From: an uncultured Alphaproteobacteria bacterium
GTDB lineage: Bacteria > Pseudomonadota > Alphaproteobacteria > UBA8366 > JADFVY01
Length of the DNA: 33,625 nt
Assembly: GCA_947259105.1 (NCBI GenBank)
Contig: CAMYKU010000056.1
Span: 1 to 33,625 of the forward strand
Direction: 5' to 3'
Part shown: one piece after another, positions 23,846-30,743 of the stretch
Layout: each line of letters opens with the position of its first letter
Numbering within the stretch: position 1 is the first letter of the stretch
The notes under the pieces: model-generated
Database searches by the model: none
Told to the model about the DNA's origin: nothing
Seen by the model: only the letters and a program-made list of their open reading frames with translations
Translations under genes and position numbers: made by a program

Positions 23846-24574
23846 ATGAAATTTCCACGCAGACTTTACACTACTTTATGTACAGCAACGGTTGTCACCC
23901 TCGCGGTCTTCGGGCTTGTCCTGATCGCGGGTTCCGGGACGGCCAAAGCCGGCAGCGCGACGGGCATCAGCGGAAGCACGCATGACTTCTCGGGCGATGT
24001 CTGGAACTTCACGGGTGAGATCTGCCGCACCTGCCACACGCCGCATGACAAAGCGAGAGCGGCCCAGTTGTATCTGAACGGCCTGCTATGGAACCACCAG
24101 GTCAGCTCGGCCACCTACACGATGTACAATTCGGTCTGGTCCGACACGTTGGACAACACGGTGTCGGCGCAGCCCGACGGTATCGCCAAGCTCTGCCTGA
24201 GCTGCCATGACGGTACGGTCGGTCTCAACCAGTTCGACGCGGCGATCGACGCCGTCGGCACCGACTTCGTCGGCGGGAGTTTCCAGATCCCGGCGTTCGC
24301 GGATGGCGGCAACCGGGACCTGCGGGGCACGCATCCGATCTCGATCGCCTATAACGGCACCGACACCGGATTGAACCCCGACAGTACCGCCATGGGCACG
24401 AGCGGGACCATCGCCGACGTGCTCGACAAGGGCAAGGTGCAGTGCCATAGCTGCCACGACGTGCACGACGAAGCCGGCGAGGCGGTCGCCGCCACCCAGC
24501 TGTTACGGGTGGCGCAGACCGCAGCGCAGGGCGGCACCGCGTCCGGCCTGTGCCTGACCTGCCACAACAAGTAG
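23846..24574 (+). CDS. Periplasmic tetraheme cytochrome c
   Basis: 242 residues. Signal peptide about 1-35 (LVLIAGSGTAKA|GSATG). There are four CxxCH heme sites: CRTCH (60-64), CLSCH (117-121), CHSCH (200-204) and CLTCH (236-240). The contexts CxxCHTPH, LCLSCHDGTVG, QCHSCHDVHD and LCLTCHNK are typical of the cytochrome c3-like multiheme family found in environmental bacteria. Extra histidines (46, 67, 84, 163, 207) could be distal ligands, so bis-His coordination is likely. Expected role: low-potential electron carrier in the periplasm. AAGGA precedes the ATG at 23846; the gene has an FNR-type box upstream and its own terminator at 24614. The partner reductase or oxidase is not in the window. 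Confidence 0.9.
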   Translation: MKFPRRLYTTLCTATVVTLAVFGLVLIAGSGTAKAGSATGISGSTHDFSGDVWNFTGEICRTCHTPHDKARAAQLYLNGLLWNHQVSSATYTMYNSVWSDTLDNTVSAQPDGIAKLCLSCHDGTVGLNQFDAAIDAVGTDFVGGSFQIPAFADGGNRDLRGTHPISIAYNGTDTGLNPDSTAMGTSGTIADVLDKGKVQCHSCHDVHDEAGEAVAATQLLRVAQTAAQGGTASGLCLTCHNK

Positions 24575-24613
24575 GGCAGACGGCACAACAAGACTGAAAT
24601 ATCGCCAATCGGT

Positions 24614-24640
24614 AAGGGGGGCCTTGGCCCCCCTTATCTT
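24614..24640 (+). terminator. Rho-independent terminator after the cytochrome gene
   Basis: AAGGGGGGCC (24614-24623), TT, GGCCCCCCTT (24626-24635): a perfect 10-bp stem, followed by ATCTTT. It closes the cytochrome transcript, so the NHL lipoprotein downstream must have its own promoter. Confidence 0.85.
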
Positions 24641-24740
24641 TGCCCGAAGGGGTCGGTCGGTCGGCCCGCGCCGACGCCGGCCGGGACAGCGCCCGAAATC
24701 GCGAAATCGCTGCGATAACAACGCGGTCCCTTGCCTATTA

Positions 24741-24754
24741 TTGACCAAGATCAA
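24741..24754 (+). promoter_or_regulatory. FNR/FixK-type box upstream of the NHL lipoprotein
   Basis: TTGACCAAGATCAA has the same TTGAC-N4-ATCAA form as the box at 23638 and is about 130 bases before the start at 24880. It lies after the terminator of the cytochrome gene, so it would drive only the lipoprotein. The rest of 24575-24879 shows no open frame of interest. Confidence 0.7.
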
Positions 24755-24879
24755 CGTCGCCCGAGAGGGAATTTGCGACTCTTGTGCCGATGGGTTGCCG
24801 GCTCCCCGCAAGGGGGGCGCCCAGGGTAGAGGATCGTGTGGCCCGGCCCAGGGCCGGTGGACAGAGGAGTTTTGTGGCA

Positions 24880-25998
24880 ATGATAGGTCGAATGGAAAAC
24901 AGGCGGTCGTCCGGCAACGTCCTGCGCTGGGCGGCGCTGCTGTCCGGGGCCGTCCTGATCGCATCCTGCGCCGGTGCGCCCTTCGAAGAAGGCACCGCCT
25001 TCTATCCGCCTCTGCCCGAGTTGCCGCGGGTGCAGTTCCTGACGACGATCAACGCGGAGAAGGACATCAGCGGCCGCTCGAGCGGCGGCCTGTTCGGCTC
25101 CGCACGGGAATCTGACGATCTTATCCGGCCTTTCGACGTGGCGCATGAGAAGGGCAAGATCTACATCGTCGATCCCGCGCAGCAGGCGCTGGTCATTCTC
25201 GACCTTGCCGCAAAGAAGATCGAACATATCCAGGAAACCGAGGGCGGGCCGTTTCGGAACCCGATGGGGATCTTCGTTGCCGAGAACGGCCACAAATACA
25301 TCGCCGATGCCGGACGTGAGCAGATTCTGGTGCTGGACGAATCCAACCAGTTCGTGCGCGCCTACGGCAATAAGGATCAGTTCCGGCCGCTGGCGGTCGC
25401 CGTCCGGGACGAGCGGGTCTATGTCGTCGACGTCCGCGAAAGCGAAATCGAGGTGCTGGACCGCGAAAGCGGCGAGGTCCTCAGCAAGATCGGCGGCACC
25501 GGCCCGGAAGGGGGGCGATTCCAGTGGCCGACCCGGATCATTATCGACGAAGAGGGCAACCTGTTCGTCACCGATTTCCTCAATTTCCGAATCCAGAAGC
25601 TCGACCGCGACGGCGGTTACATCAAACATATCGGCGAGAACGGCAACTGGCCGGGCGCAACCCCGCGGCCCAAGGGCATCGCGGTCGACAGGGACGGCTA
25701 TCTCTATGTCGTCGACGGCGGCTTCGAGCTGGTGCAGATCTTCGATACCGAAACCGCCGAGGTGCTGATGGGATTTGGCAAGTTCGGGCCGAAACCGGGC
25801 GCCAACTGGTTGCCCGCCGGAATCGAGATCGATTACGACAACGTCGATTATTTCTCCAAGTATGTGGACGAGAACTTCCGCGCCGAATACCTGGTCTACG
25901 TCGTCAATCAGTCCGGGTTCCGGAAGCTCAACGTCTACGCCTTCGGCGAATGGATCGGCCCGGTACCGGAAGGCGCGCAGCCGCCGGCGGAGAGCTGA
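24880..25998 (+). CDS. NHL-repeat six-bladed beta-propeller lipoprotein
   Basis: 372 residues from the ATG at 24880; a GTG at 24874 with GAGGAG at 24864-24869 would add two residues. Lipobox AVLIASCAG with Cys30. Following YPPLPELPRVQFLTTI, blades recur with the NHL pattern: RPFDVAHEKGKIYIVD, FRNPMGIFVAENGHKYIADAG, RPLAVAVRDERVYVVDVRE, WPTRIIIDEEGNLFVTDFLNFRIQKLD, RPKGIAVDRDGYLYVVDGG and ELVQIFD. I count about six blades. The mature protein is expected to be anchored at the membrane facing the periplasm or surface. Such propellers commonly accompany multiheme cytochromes in environmental bacteria. With the cytochrome upstream and a matching FNR-type box it forms a likely functional pair, but a scaffold or docking role is inference. 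Confidence 0.85.
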   Translation: MIGRMENRRSSGNVLRWAALLSGAVLIASCAGAPFEEGTAFYPPLPELPRVQFLTTINAEKDISGRSSGGLFGSARESDDLIRPFDVAHEKGKIYIVDPAQQALVILDLAAKKIEHIQETEGGPFRNPMGIFVAENGHKYIADAGREQILVLDESNQFVRAYGNKDQFRPLAVAVRDERVYVVDVRESEIEVLDRESGEVLSKIGGTGPEGGRFQWPTRIIIDEEGNLFVTDFLNFRIQKLDRDGGYIKHIGENGNWPGATPRPKGIAVDRDGYLYVVDGGFELVQIFDTETAEVLMGFGKFGPKPGANWLPAGIEIDYDNVDYFSKYVDENFRAEYLVYVVNQSGFRKLNVYAFGEWIGPVPEGAQPPAES

Positions 25999-26020
25999 AC
26001 CGGCGCTGGCCCGGCGCCTC

Positions 26021-26106
26021 GCGACCTCACCCTTCGAGACGGGCCTCTGTTTCGCGGCTCGCACACGCCGCCTGCCGGCGGCTGCTCGGCGCGGCGGCCC
26101 TCCTCA
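26021..26106. repeat. Decayed copy R4 of the palindromic element
   Basis: GCGACCTCACCCTTCGAGAC followed by a GC-rich stretch and GCGGCGGCCCTCCTCAG resembles the arms of the element at 2929. The right outer arm is missing. The MITE-like palindrome starts at its 3' end, so the element was probably interrupted there. Confidence 0.6.
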
Positions 26107-26373
26107 GAGCTTGTGAATCTTTCGGAACAAGGTGGAAATCGGTGTATTGCCGCCGGCTTTGCCGGCGAATCTACATGTCCCCACCCTCTCCACACCCCCT
26201 CCCCAACCCCTCCCCCGCCGAGGCGGGAGAGGGGCTAACTCACGCTGCCGCAACAATAAAGCCCCTCTCCCGCTGGCGGGGGAGGGGTTGGTTGGGGAGG
26301 GGGTGGCCGGATTACGACCCGCCGCCGCAGGCGGCGCATTACACCCACAAACCGAGAGATTCACAAACTCTCA
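26104..26373. repeat. MITE-like large imperfect palindrome
   Basis: Terminal inverted repeats of 22 bases: TCAGAGCTTGTGAATCTTTC (from 26104) against CCGAGAGATTCACAAACTCT (from 26352), matching 19 of 22 when aligned. Inside, a pyrimidine-rich arm CACCCCCTCCCCAACCCCTC (from about 26193) pairs with GAGGGGTTGGTTGGGGAGGG (from about 26282). Inner hairpins GCCGGC-TTT-GCCGGC, cccctccc...gggagagggg and GCCGCC-GCA-GGCGGC are nested. No coding capacity. This fills the 26000-26426 gap between the NHL gene and the TetR gene. Confidence 0.75.
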
Positions 26374-26426
26374 GGTTGAAGTCGCGCCGTTGGCGCAGGT
26401 GCGAACCCAAACAATCTTGAACTGCC

Positions 26427-27038
26427 TTAGCCGTCACTTGCGCGGGCGCGCAGCCCGGCGAGATACGTGTCGACCATGCTGTGGGCGACGGTTTCCAGCG
26501 GATCGCCGGATACGATCGGCAGGTGGCCCCTGGCGTTCAGCGACCATACGCCGTGCAGGCTTATCCATAACAGGCGTACGGCGTGCGCCAGTTCCTCCTT
26601 CTGGTCGGGGCGGAACACGGGCTTCAGGATCCGTGTCAGCAGCGTGAAGAGCTGCGCGATCTTCTCGAAGTACCAGGCCGGCGGTTCCTTCGCTTCCGGC
26701 AGGCGTTCCTCGAACAGCAGATTCCAGCTGCTCTTTCTTTCTGTCACGAACTTCAGATACAGGTCGAGCAGGACGTGGAGGTCCCGCTCGGGGCTGCCGG
26801 TGACCGGCGCCTGCGACAGCGCATCGTACAACGCATCGAGGGTTTCCCCGTTGACGAGGGCGACCAGCTCTTCGATCCCCTCGAAGATGTTGTAGATCGT
26901 TCCCACCGAACATCCCATCCGCGCCGCGACCGCGCGAACATTCAGGCTCTGCAGCCCCTCCTCGGCGATGATCGCCTGGGCCGCCGCGAGCGCGATGGCC
27001 TGGAAGTCCTCTTTGCTGTGCCTTGGCCTGCGGCCCAC
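26427..27038 (-). CDS. TetR/AcrR-type transcriptional regulator with C-terminal WHG domain
   Basis: 203 residues from a GTG at 27038 (MGRRPRHSKEDFQAIALAAAQAI), preceded by GGAGAG with 5-nt spacing. The frame is open to a TTG at 27074, but that codon lies inside an operator palindrome and has no ribosome site. The N-terminal helix-turn-helix is LNVRAVAARMGCSVGTIYNIFEGIEELVALVN, a standard TetR motif; the C-terminal ligand domain contains VRLLWISLHGVWSLNARGHLP, the W-x-x-x-H-G of the WHG family. It should repress its own gene and the divergent one at 27204 through the palindromes at 27061-27129. The inducer is unknown. Confidence 0.88.
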   Translation of the reverse strand: MGRRPRHSKEDFQAIALAAAQAIIAEEGLQSLNVRAVAARMGCSVGTIYNIFEGIEELVALVNGETLDALYDALSQAPVTGSPERDLHVLLDLYLKFVTERKSSWNLLFEERLPEAKEPPAWYFEKIAQLFTLLTRILKPVFRPDQKEELAHAVRLLWISLHGVWSLNARGHLPIVSGDPLETVAHSMVDTYLAGLRARASDG

Positions 27039-27060
27039 GGGCGCTCTCCACGGTGTATCA

Positions 27061-27130
27061 TGAACGTCGTTCAATTAATTAATTGAACGCGGTTCATGAA
27101 TATGTTATCGTTTGAATGAACGTTGTTCAA
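27061..27130. promoter_or_regulatory. Three TGAACGNNGTTCA operators with divergent promoters
   Basis: TGAACGTCGTTCA (27061-27073), TGAACGCGGTTCA (27084-27096) and TGAACGTTGTTCA (27117-27129): three near-identical 13-bp palindromes between the TetR gene and the gene at 27204. Candidate promoters overlap them. Plus strand: TTGAAC (27083-27088), 17 bases, TATCGT (27106-27111). Minus strand: TTGAAC (27130-27125), 17 bases, TAACAT (27107-27102). Confidence 0.75.
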
Positions 27131-27203
27131 ATATAAGGCGTCCAGCGCGCGATTGCAAGTGCGCAGATGGCCGGATGCCGGAACGAAACGGAGGTGCCAG
27201 GCG

Positions 27204-27653
27204 ATGTTGATTGCGATCGAGAGGCTACGCGCGGTTTCGCATCTTTGCCAGCGGGGCGAGCCGCTGGACGACGAGCTTGCGGTCTGGTTCGGAAACTGCC
27301 TCAGGGAGTTCCTGGAACGCGGCGCAGCCACGTTCGAGGAGGCGTTCGGCCTGCCGGCCTGCCGCGGCGGCATGCCGTGGTGGAAGGAAGAGCGCATGCG
27401 GCGGCGCGACGCGGCGCTGCGGGCGCTGGCGCGGCGCCTGCCCGCGGAGTCCAGTGTCAGCGCGCGCGCCCGCGAGATCCACACGCGCGCGGTGCGCTAT
27501 GCCGCCAGCGCCTGGCGTCACGACCGGCGCGCCGGCGACATGCCGCGCGCCTATGCCGGGACGGACCGGGAGCTGCTCTGGCGCGCCTTCCGGTCGGGCG
27601 CGCCGATGCCGCTGGGCGAGCGCCAGCTGCGCAACATAATTTCCGGCGCCTGA
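27204..27653 (+). CDS. Small hypothetical protein under TetR control
   Basis: 149 residues. The ATG at 27204 has GGAGG at 27190-27194 (9-nt spacing). The protein is basic and helical, with FGLPACRGGMPWWKEERMRRRDAALRALARRL and EIHTRAVRYAASAWRHDR; there is no signal peptide or membrane segment. The motif GGMPWWKEERMRRRDAALR suggests a conserved alphaproteobacterial hypothetical rather than a named family. It is transcribed from the TetR-controlled divergent region, so it is the regulator's most likely target. Function unknown. Confidence 0.6.
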   Translation: MLIAIERLRAVSHLCQRGEPLDDELAVWFGNCLREFLERGAATFEEAFGLPACRGGMPWWKEERMRRRDAALRALARRLPAESSVSARAREIHTRAVRYAASAWRHDRRAGDMPRAYAGTDRELLWRAFRSGAPMPLGERQLRNIISGA

Positions 27654-27773
27654 CCGCATGGCGCCGTATCGCGGCAGCGGCAGGCCGAAATAAATGTCCG
27701 GATCGCGATTCAGAACTTGTCAAGACGTCGCCCCGATGATGGGATACAACACCATCAACTTTGAGGGCATTGC

Positions 27774-28673
27774 GTGGACGCAATTCACAGGAGTTGGGAC
27801 TGGCTCAGCCACGAGCCGTCCGCGCTCGCCATCCTTGCGACGGCGGTCGTCGCGTTCGCGCTGTTCACCGCGATCGCCGCCGCGGCCGGACGGTTGCGCG
27901 TGACCGCGGGAAGGCGCATGGCGGCGGCCATGCTGTCGGACGCGCAGTCGCCCGACGCGCCTTCGGCGATCGTCCCGCCGACCGCGCCACAGGAAAGCGC
28001 GGAGATGCGCAAACATCCGAAACACACAGGCAGTCGGCGCTCGCAGATCCGGCGCCGGTTGTCCATCCTGCGGCAGCGCGTGCGGCGCAGCCGGATGCTG
28101 GGCGACAATCTGCTGTTCCTTTCGCGGCTGGCCAGCGCGCCGCGCCAGATCGGGGCGGTCGCGCCGAGCAGCTCGAGGCTGGGCCGGGCGATGGCGGCCG
28201 AACTGCCCGACGAATATCAGATCTGCGTCGAACTCGGCGGCGGGACCGGCAGCCTGACCCGCGCCCTGCTGGCCGCCGGCCTGCCCCGGGAGAACCTGAT
28301 CGTCATCGAGCGGGACGCGCGTCTGGCGGCCCTCCTGCGCAAGCGGTTTCGCGGGGTGAGGGTCATTCGCGGCGAGGCGCAGAAACTGACGGCGCTGCTT
28401 CGGGCCGAGGGAATCGGCCCCGTCGATGCGATCGTATCCGGCCTGCCGCTTCGCTCGCTGCCGCGTCAGGTCGGCAATGCCATCGCCGCAGAGAGCTTCG
28501 CGGCGCTCAAATCGGGCGGCGTCTTCATCCAGTTCACCTACTGGGTGCTGCCGCCGCTTCCACGGGCGGCCGCGGCGAAACTGTCGATCGAGGGTGTGGC
28601 GCGCGGTCACGTCTGGCGCAACCTGCCGCCCGCCACGGTGTGGCGTTACAGCCGGACCGGCGAAGGGGCATGA
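27774..28673 (+). CDS. PmtA-like phospholipid N-methyltransferase with membrane-anchored N-terminus
   Basis: 299 residues. The start is GTG at 27774, with GAGGG at 27763-27767 (6-nt spacing). Residues 17-37 (SALAILATAVVAFALFTAIAAAAGRL) form a single transmembrane helix; then a disordered Pro/Ser stretch and an Arg-rich segment (GSRRSQIRRRLSILRQRVRRSRM, written here as blocks GSRRSQIRRRLS and RQRVRRSRM). From about 110 the methyltransferase begins: GDNLLFLSRLASAPRQIGAVAPSS, the SAM loop ELGGGTGSLTRALL, the acidic IERDARLAALL, DAIVSGLPLRSLP and FIQFTYWVLPPL. These match PmtA, which methylates phosphatidylethanolamine to phosphatidylcholine. PmtA is normally about 200 residues and soluble; the membrane anchor and basic linker are unusual. 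Confidence 0.72.
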   Translation: MDAIHRSWDWLSHEPSALAILATAVVAFALFTAIAAAAGRLRVTAGRRMAAAMLSDAQSPDAPSAIVPPTAPQESAEMRKHPKHTGSRRSQIRRRLSILRQRVRRSRMLGDNLLFLSRLASAPRQIGAVAPSSSRLGRAMAAELPDEYQICVELGGGTGSLTRALLAAGLPRENLIVIERDARLAALLRKRFRGVRVIRGEAQKLTALLRAEGIGPVDAIVSGLPLRSLPRQVGNAIAAESFAALKSGGVFIQFTYWVLPPLPRAAAAKLSIEGVARGHVWRNLPPATVWRYSRTGEGA

Positions 28674-28685
28674 CATCCGGGCGGA

Positions 28686-28711
28686 TTTTCGCTCTTTTTC
28701 GATAACGAAAA
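28686..28711. promoter_or_regulatory. TTTTCG-type operator upstream of the DeoR/GlpR gene
   Basis: TTTTCG-ATAA-CGAAAA (28696-28711) is a 16-base palindrome. A further direct TTTTCG half-site lies exactly 10 bases upstream (28686-28691), one helical turn away. It is about 90 bases before the start at 28799. A similar site follows the gene at 29570. Confidence 0.55.
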
Positions 28712-28798
28712 TTGCGGTACCGTTGACGATTGGCCCGATGCTGCGGTCAGGCGGCACGGGCGGCGGCGGTGCCCCGGGGGGTGTCGGAGGGCGGTTCG

Positions 28799-29569
28799 AT
28801 GGCCGATGGCGTAGACCGGCGACGCGGCGAGATCGTCACCCTGGTCGAGGCGCGCGGCTACGTTTCGATCGAGGATCTGGCGGCGGCCTTCGCGGTGACG
28901 CCGCAGACGGTGCGCCGCGATATCAACGTGCTGTCCGAACAGGCGCTGCTGCGCCGCTACCACGGCGGCGCCGGCCTGCCGTCGAGCGTCGAGAATATCG
29001 CCTATCCGGCCCGCAAGGTGCTGTGTCATGACGAGAAGAAGCGGATCGCCCGGCTCGTCGCCCGGCATATCCCCGACCGCGCCTCGCTGTTCCTCAATAT
29101 CGGCACCACCACCGAGGAGGTCGCCCGGGCGCTCCAGGACCGCAAGGGCCTGCGGGTCATCACCAACAATCTCAACATCGCGCTGATGCTGAGCCGGCGG
29201 AGCGATTTCGAGGTCATCGTCGCCGGCGGCGTCGTGCGCAGCCGCGACGGCGGGATCATCGGCGCCTCGGCGGTCGATCTCATCCACCAGTTCAAGGTCG
29301 ATTACGGGGTGATCGGGATCAGCGGCATCGATCTGGACGGCACCCTGCTCGATTTCGACTACCGCGAGGTCCGCGTGGCCCAGTCGATTGTCGCCAATTC
29401 CCGCAAGGTGTTCCTGGTGGCCGACCATACCAAGTTCGGGCGCAACGCGATGATCCGGCTGGGTGCTCTGTCGGCGATCGACGCCCTGTTCACCGACCGC
29501 CCGCCGCCGGAACCGCTGGCGAAGCTGTGCGCGGAAGCCGACGTCGCGCTGCATGTCGCCGAGGCCTGA
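28799..29569 (+). CDS. DeoR/GlpR-type transcriptional regulator
   Basis: 256 residues. The ATG at 28799 has GGAGG at 28786-28790 (8-nt spacing). The N-terminal wHTH (RRRGEIVTLVEARGYVSIEDLAAAFAVTPQTVRRDINVL, in two blocks) carries the family's VTPQTVRRDIN recognition helix. The C-terminal DeoRC sugar-phosphate sensor follows, with LFLNIGTTTEEVARAL (about 97-112), GVVRSRDGGIIG, GISGIDLDGTLLDFD and VADHTKFGR. DeoR/GlpR proteins are usually repressors that respond to phosphorylated sugars or sn-glycerol-3-phosphate. No sugar or glycerol genes are in the window. TTTTC...GAAAA sites lie on both sides of the gene, suggesting autoregulation and control of what follows at 29570. Confidence 0.88.
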   Translation: MADGVDRRRGEIVTLVEARGYVSIEDLAAAFAVTPQTVRRDINVLSEQALLRRYHGGAGLPSSVENIAYPARKVLCHDEKKRIARLVARHIPDRASLFLNIGTTTEEVARALQDRKGLRVITNNLNIALMLSRRSDFEVIVAGGVVRSRDGGIIGASAVDLIHQFKVDYGVIGISGIDLDGTLLDFDYREVRVAQSIVANSRKVFLVADHTKFGRNAMIRLGALSAIDALFTDRPPPEPLAKLCAEADVALHVAEA

Positions 29570-29585
29570 TTTTCGTTTGTGAAAA
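29570..29585 (+). promoter_or_regulatory. Second TTTTC...GAAAA operator, after the DeoR/GlpR gene
   Basis: TTTTCGTTTGTGAAAA starts directly after the regulator's stop codon and resembles the site at 28696. A weak promoter, TTGTGA (29577-29582), 16 bases, TTATCC (29599-29604), overlaps it. It would control a short transcript ending at the terminator near 29700. Confidence 0.5.
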
Positions 29586-29604
29586 TAGAATTGCCCGGTT
29601 ATCC

Positions 29605-29700
29605 TGCGTTCTGAACAGCGGCGCTTCGGCGCGCTGGATAAAAATGGTTCTTCCTCCCGGGGGTGGGTGGCATGTCCGGCCGCCCCCTTTTTCTTTTTTT
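29605..29700 (+). ncRNA. Candidate small regulatory RNA (or structured 3' UTR)
   Basis: About 90 bases between the weak -10 at 29599 and a strong terminator. A hairpin CAGC(G)GCGC-TTCG-GCGCGCTG (29616-29636) with a cUUCGg tetraloop is followed by an A-rich linker and CTTCCTCCC (29650-29658), which is complementary to Shine-Dalgarno sequences. Then comes the terminator. Alphaproteobacterial small RNAs with CU-rich anti-SD motifs are known. No convincing start codon with a ribosome site lies within it. It may equally be the 3' end of the DeoR/GlpR message. Confidence 0.4.
29659..29700 (+). terminator. Rho-independent terminator after the DeoR/GlpR gene
   Basis: GGGGGTGGGTGG (29659-29670) pairs with CCGGCCGCCCCC (29676-29687) around a CATGT loop, with one mismatch and two G-U pairs. 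It is followed by TTTTTCTTTTTTT, an unusually long U tract for such GC-rich DNA. Confidence 0.88.
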
Positions 29701-29793
29701 CTAGACGGTAAGCGGTTCCGGCAGGAGCTCGCCGGTGCGGAAACGATCGAGGGTCAGCCGCGCCACGCCCGGATGGTTCCATCCGCCCGCCGG

Positions 29794-30501
29794 TCATCCG
29801 ATCGCGACGCCGGGCGCCAGGTTCTGCTGCAGGAACATCATCAGCCGCGACTGGAACAGCGCGGCATGGGCGTGGCCCAGCGCGTCGGCGCGGTCGGCGT
29901 CCCGCGCGGCGATCGCATCGGCGATCTTCCGGTGGTCCTCGACGATCTTCGCGATATGTGCGTCGGCCCCGTCGCCCGCCGGGTCGTATGCGAACGGGAT
30001 GCGCAGCAGCCGCATGCCCTGGTTCAGCAGCCGCACGTAATGCGCCGCTAGGTACCTGTTGTGGGCGGCCCCGGCGACGGCGGCGTGGAAGTCGCGGTTG
30101 TGTTCGGTCATCGCCATGGCGTCGCCGCCCGGAATCGAGTCCTCGAACGCGTCGCGGGCGGCCTCGATACGGGCAAGGTCCTCCGCCGTCCGGCGCAGCG
30201 CCGCGAACCGGTGGACGGCGCGTTGCGCCAGGTCCAGCGCCTCGATGTAGCGCGGCGTGTCGGCCAGGTCGAGTGGCGCCACCTTGGCGCCGCGGTTCGG
30301 CAGCACCACCACCAGCTCGTCGGCGGCGAGCCGGATCAGCGCCTCGCGCACCGGCGTGCGCGACAGGCCGAGCCGCGCCACCAGCCCGGCCTCGTCCAGG
30401 TCGAGTCCCGGCTCCAGCTCCAGGCTCAGGATCTCGCGGCGCAGGGTCTCGTATGCGTAGGCCGCGCCCGTCCCCCTTGCGTGCACCTGCACGGAAGTCA
30501 T
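29794..30501 (-). CDS. GntR-family regulator, FadR/FCD type
   Basis: 235 residues. The ATG at 30501 follows GGAGGG (about 7-nt spacing). The N-terminal wHTH is YETLRREILSLELEPGLDLDEAGLVARLGLSRTPVREALIRLAADELV (read in two blocks), with the GntR recognition pattern LSRTPVREAL. The C-terminal all-helical FCD domain (about 85-220) keeps the usual metal-site residues: Asp/His in RDFHAAV (His139), His190 in VEDHRKI and His212 in LGHAHAAL. FadR-type GntR proteins respond to small carboxylates or their derivatives. Lying downstream of hyuAB on the same strand, it is a reasonable regulator for that operon, but this is inference. A 25-codon frame overlaps its start. Confidence 0.85.
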   Translation of the reverse strand: MTSVQVHARGTGAAYAYETLRREILSLELEPGLDLDEAGLVARLGLSRTPVREALIRLAADELVVVLPNRGAKVAPLDLADTPRYIEALDLAQRAVHRFAALRRTAEDLARIEAARDAFEDSIPGGDAMAMTEHNRDFHAAVAGAAHNRYLAAHYVRLLNQGMRLLRIPFAYDPAGDGADAHIAKIVEDHRKIADAIAARDADRADALGHAHAALFQSRLMMFLQQNLAPGVAIG

Positions 30502-30575
30502 GCGACGCCCTCCGGGAGTTGCGCTTCGCTGCGGAGCCGGCGTCCGGCCTCGGGCGCATCAACGGGTGTGCTCAT
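30498..30575 (-). CDS. Candidate 25-residue leader peptide overlapping the GntR start
   Basis: ATG at 30575 preceded by GGGAGA (5-nt spacing), reading MSTPVDAPEAGRRLRSEAQL and ending PEGVA with a TGA that overlaps the GntR ATG (ATGA). The arrangement would couple translation of the two. No similarity recognised; it may be a real small protein, a translational coupling device, or chance. Confidence 0.3.
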   Translation of the reverse strand: MSTPVDAPEAGRRLRSEAQLPEGVA

Positions 30576-30626
30576 TGCGGTCTCCCTGTGGTGAAGCGAT
30601 GTCTGGTCACCCGGCACGAGCACCGC

Positions 30627-30734
30627 GCGACCTCATACTTCGAGACGCGGCTGCGCCGCTCCACAGCATGAGGCTCCAAAATATGTGCCTCATGCTGAGG
30701 AGGGCCAAAGGCCCGTCTCGAAGTATGAGGTCGC
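30627..30734 (+). repeat. Palindromic element, copy R2 (complete)
   Basis: 108 bases. Left arm GCGACCTCATACTTCGAGAC with insert CGGCTGCGCCG, inner arms CTCCACAGCATGAGG / CCTCATGCTGAGGAG, right insert GGCCAAAGGCC. Same orientation as the copies at 2929 and 31137. It ends 9 bases from the stop codon of the GIY-YIG gene. Confidence 0.9.
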
Positions 30735-30743
30735 TCGCCCCCG

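Noticed and set aside
27071..27484. Reverse-strand frame across the TetR operators and the gene at 27204
   Set aside because: Covers the operator cluster and is antisense to a gene with a good ribosome site; translation shows no family features.
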